A stretch of DNA of 5,568 bases from Anaerolineaceae bacterium. GTDB lineage: Bacteria; Chloroflexota; Anaerolineae; JAAYZQ01. The position numbers and the translations under genes are program-made. The stretch is from NCBI GenBank assembly GCA_012514775.1, contig JAAYZQ010000313.1:1-5568 (forward strand). Reading direction: 5' to 3'. Below the pieces are notes generated by a model. It worked only from the letters and a program-made list of their open reading frames with translations, had not been told where the DNA came from and ran no database searches. Shown here one piece after another: positions 4,649-5,568 of the stretch (positions within the stretch are counted from its first letter, which is position 1; each line of letters starts with the position of its first letter).

Positions 4649-5568
4649 ATGGATGATAATGCGTGGGATATGCGCTACGAGGTACCAGGCGGCGAATACG
4701 GGTTGTTCGTGGCCCGCTACATTCTCCGCGAAGAAGTGGGGCCGCCGTGGATCGATCCGTTTGCCCTGGACGTGGCCTACGAGGACCTGAGAAGCGTCTA
4801 CATTGCACGGCCGGACGTCGAAAAAGAGGTTGTGGGTTTCGGCACGCGCATCGTGCTCGGACGGGAGGGGACGGGCAAGACAACGCTCTCTTCGATGTGG
4901 AAGCACCTGCTGCCGCCGACGACTTTTGTGGTGCGAGTGCCCATTCTCGAGCTTGGCACCGCCGACCGTGAGGAGACGTTGTTGGCCGGCCAGGCAAGCC
5001 TGCTGACACCCGAGCTGCTGATCCCTTGCATCTGGAACGCCTATTGGGACGATCTGTTGTGCAACAGCCGCAACCGCGCCCGGTTCCTGCCGCGACTGCG
5101 ACAGGACCGGGGCTGGATGCGCCGCTTGCGCTGTTTTTACCGTCGGTTCCCCCCCTTGTGGCCCGAGATCGACGGGGAGTTTGAGCTGATGTCCTGGTTA
5201 CGTGTGGTAGAAAGCGACGAGATCCTGAGCCCGGCCATGGCGCCCGAGGCGGCGCTGTGCGAGCTGCTCGGCCTGGTCGCCTACGCGCCTTTGCCGGCAG
5301 GCCGGTTCAGCGCTCCGTTTATCCCACCCTACCGGCAGGTGCATCTGCTCATCGACGGCGTCGAGGATCTGTCTCCATCGGGCACCTCGCGCCTGCTGCG
5401 CGACCTGCACCGGCTGTACGTCCTGTATCGGGGGAGCCTGGATCTGACACTGTTTCTCGATTCGGGGTTGGAGGTGCAGGTCAAAGAGACGGACTGCGTG
5501 CGCCAGGGGCGGGTGACGCTTTGTTACCTGCCGCGCTGGCAAAAAGGGCAACTGGAAGAGATGCTCGC
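4649..5568 (+). CDS. P-loop NTPase related to the upstream ATPase-wHTH protein; 3' partial
   Basis: The frame is open from the ATG at 4649 to the window end (306 full codons), so the C-terminus is missing. DPFALDVAYEDL starts at residue 36, YIARPDV at 51, the Walker A is GREGTGKT (71-78) and the Walker B is VHLLIDGVEDL (231-241, Asp236, Glu239, Asp240). DPFAL, the [FY]I-x-RP-x-V segment and the 41-47 residue spacing to the Walker lysine are shared with the upstream ATPase, so the two are probably distant paralogues. The region between the Walker motifs is diverged and Trp/Arg-rich (about 129-185). No membrane helix is evident. The start has only a weak site (GAGG, 5 bases upstream). The frame is closed above by TGA at 4556, and the only other upstream start, GTG 4583, would add a low-quality Cys/Gly/Ser-rich stretch. 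Whether it also ends in a winged helix cannot be seen. Confidence 0.88.
   Translation, partial: MDDNAWDMRYEVPGGEYGLFVARYILREEVGPPWIDPFALDVAYEDLRSVYIARPDVEKEVVGFGTRIVLGREGTGKTTLSSMWKHLLPPTTFVVRVPILELGTADREETLLAGQASLLTPELLIPCIWNAYWDDLLCNSRNRARFLPRLRQDRGWMRRLRCFYRRFPPLWPEIDGEFELMSWLRVVESDEILSPAMAPEAALCELLGLVAYAPLPAGRFSAPFIPPYRQVHLLIDGVEDLSPSGTSRLLRDLHRLYVLYRGSLDLTLFLDSGLEVQVKETDCVRQGRVTLCYLPRWQKGQLEEML

Noticed and set aside
4474..4906. Minus-strand ORFs near 4475-5031 as a gene between the NTPases
   Set aside because: They run opposite the Walker A region of the second NTPase and have shadow-like composition with no start signals.
1..5568. Mobile element, CRISPR array, tRNA or rRNA
   Set aside because: No regularly spaced repeats, terminal inverted repeats, transposase or integrase motifs, or structured-RNA-like sequence were seen in either strand.
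3020..5568. Naming the NTPases as a known antiphage system
   Set aside because: P-loop ATPases occur in many defence systems, but no nuclease, protease, TIR or other effector domain is visible in the window, so a defence label is unsupported.

Overview
The window is GC-rich bacterial DNA with four protein-coding genes, two of them cut by the window edges. I see no rRNA, tRNA, CRISPR array, transposase or phage gene. The best lineage clue is the C-terminus of the first protein, which ends in VYLPLIRR. A short tail of the form YLPLI/V plus a basic end is familiar from secreted proteins of Chloroflexota (Anaerolineae, Caldilineae and relatives). The dense long antisense ORFs and strongly GC-biased third positions fit such a genome. 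The placement is inference, not proof.

Layout. (1) 2-1579, plus strand: the C-terminal part of a large secreted protein with an Ig-like end, a barrel-like domain with glycoside-hydrolase-like features, an FN3-like domain and the YLPLIRR tail. (2) 1580-1733: a convergent intergenic stretch with two hairpins, both followed by T-runs on the minus strand, so they probably terminate the next gene. (3) 1734-2885, minus strand: an unrecognised protein with a signal peptide, a two-part beta-rich extracytoplasmic region, one transmembrane helix and a basic helical cytoplasmic tail. (4) 2886-3019: a compact divergent promoter region whose two -35 boxes lie 2 bp apart. (5) 3020-4462, plus strand: a P-loop ATPase fused to a C-terminal OmpR/PhoB-type winged-helix DNA-binding domain. 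(6) 4463-4648: an intergenic region with promoter-like boxes, a 12-bp palindrome and a small hairpin. (7) 4649 to the window end, plus strand: a second P-loop NTPase, sharing a DPFAL motif and Walker layout with the first but diverged elsewhere.

How the parts may work together (inference). The single-span membrane protein and the ATPase-regulator are divergently transcribed from abutting promoters. Their translation-start regions are nearly identical (17 of 18 bases), and direct GTGACG repeats 11 bp apart sit at the predicted start of the ATPase-regulator transcript. This is the architecture expected of an autoregulated sensor/regulator pair. The second NTPase could be a partner or effector. 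I do not recognise the set as a named system. The most interesting part of the window is this membrane protein / ATPase-wHTH / NTPase cluster.
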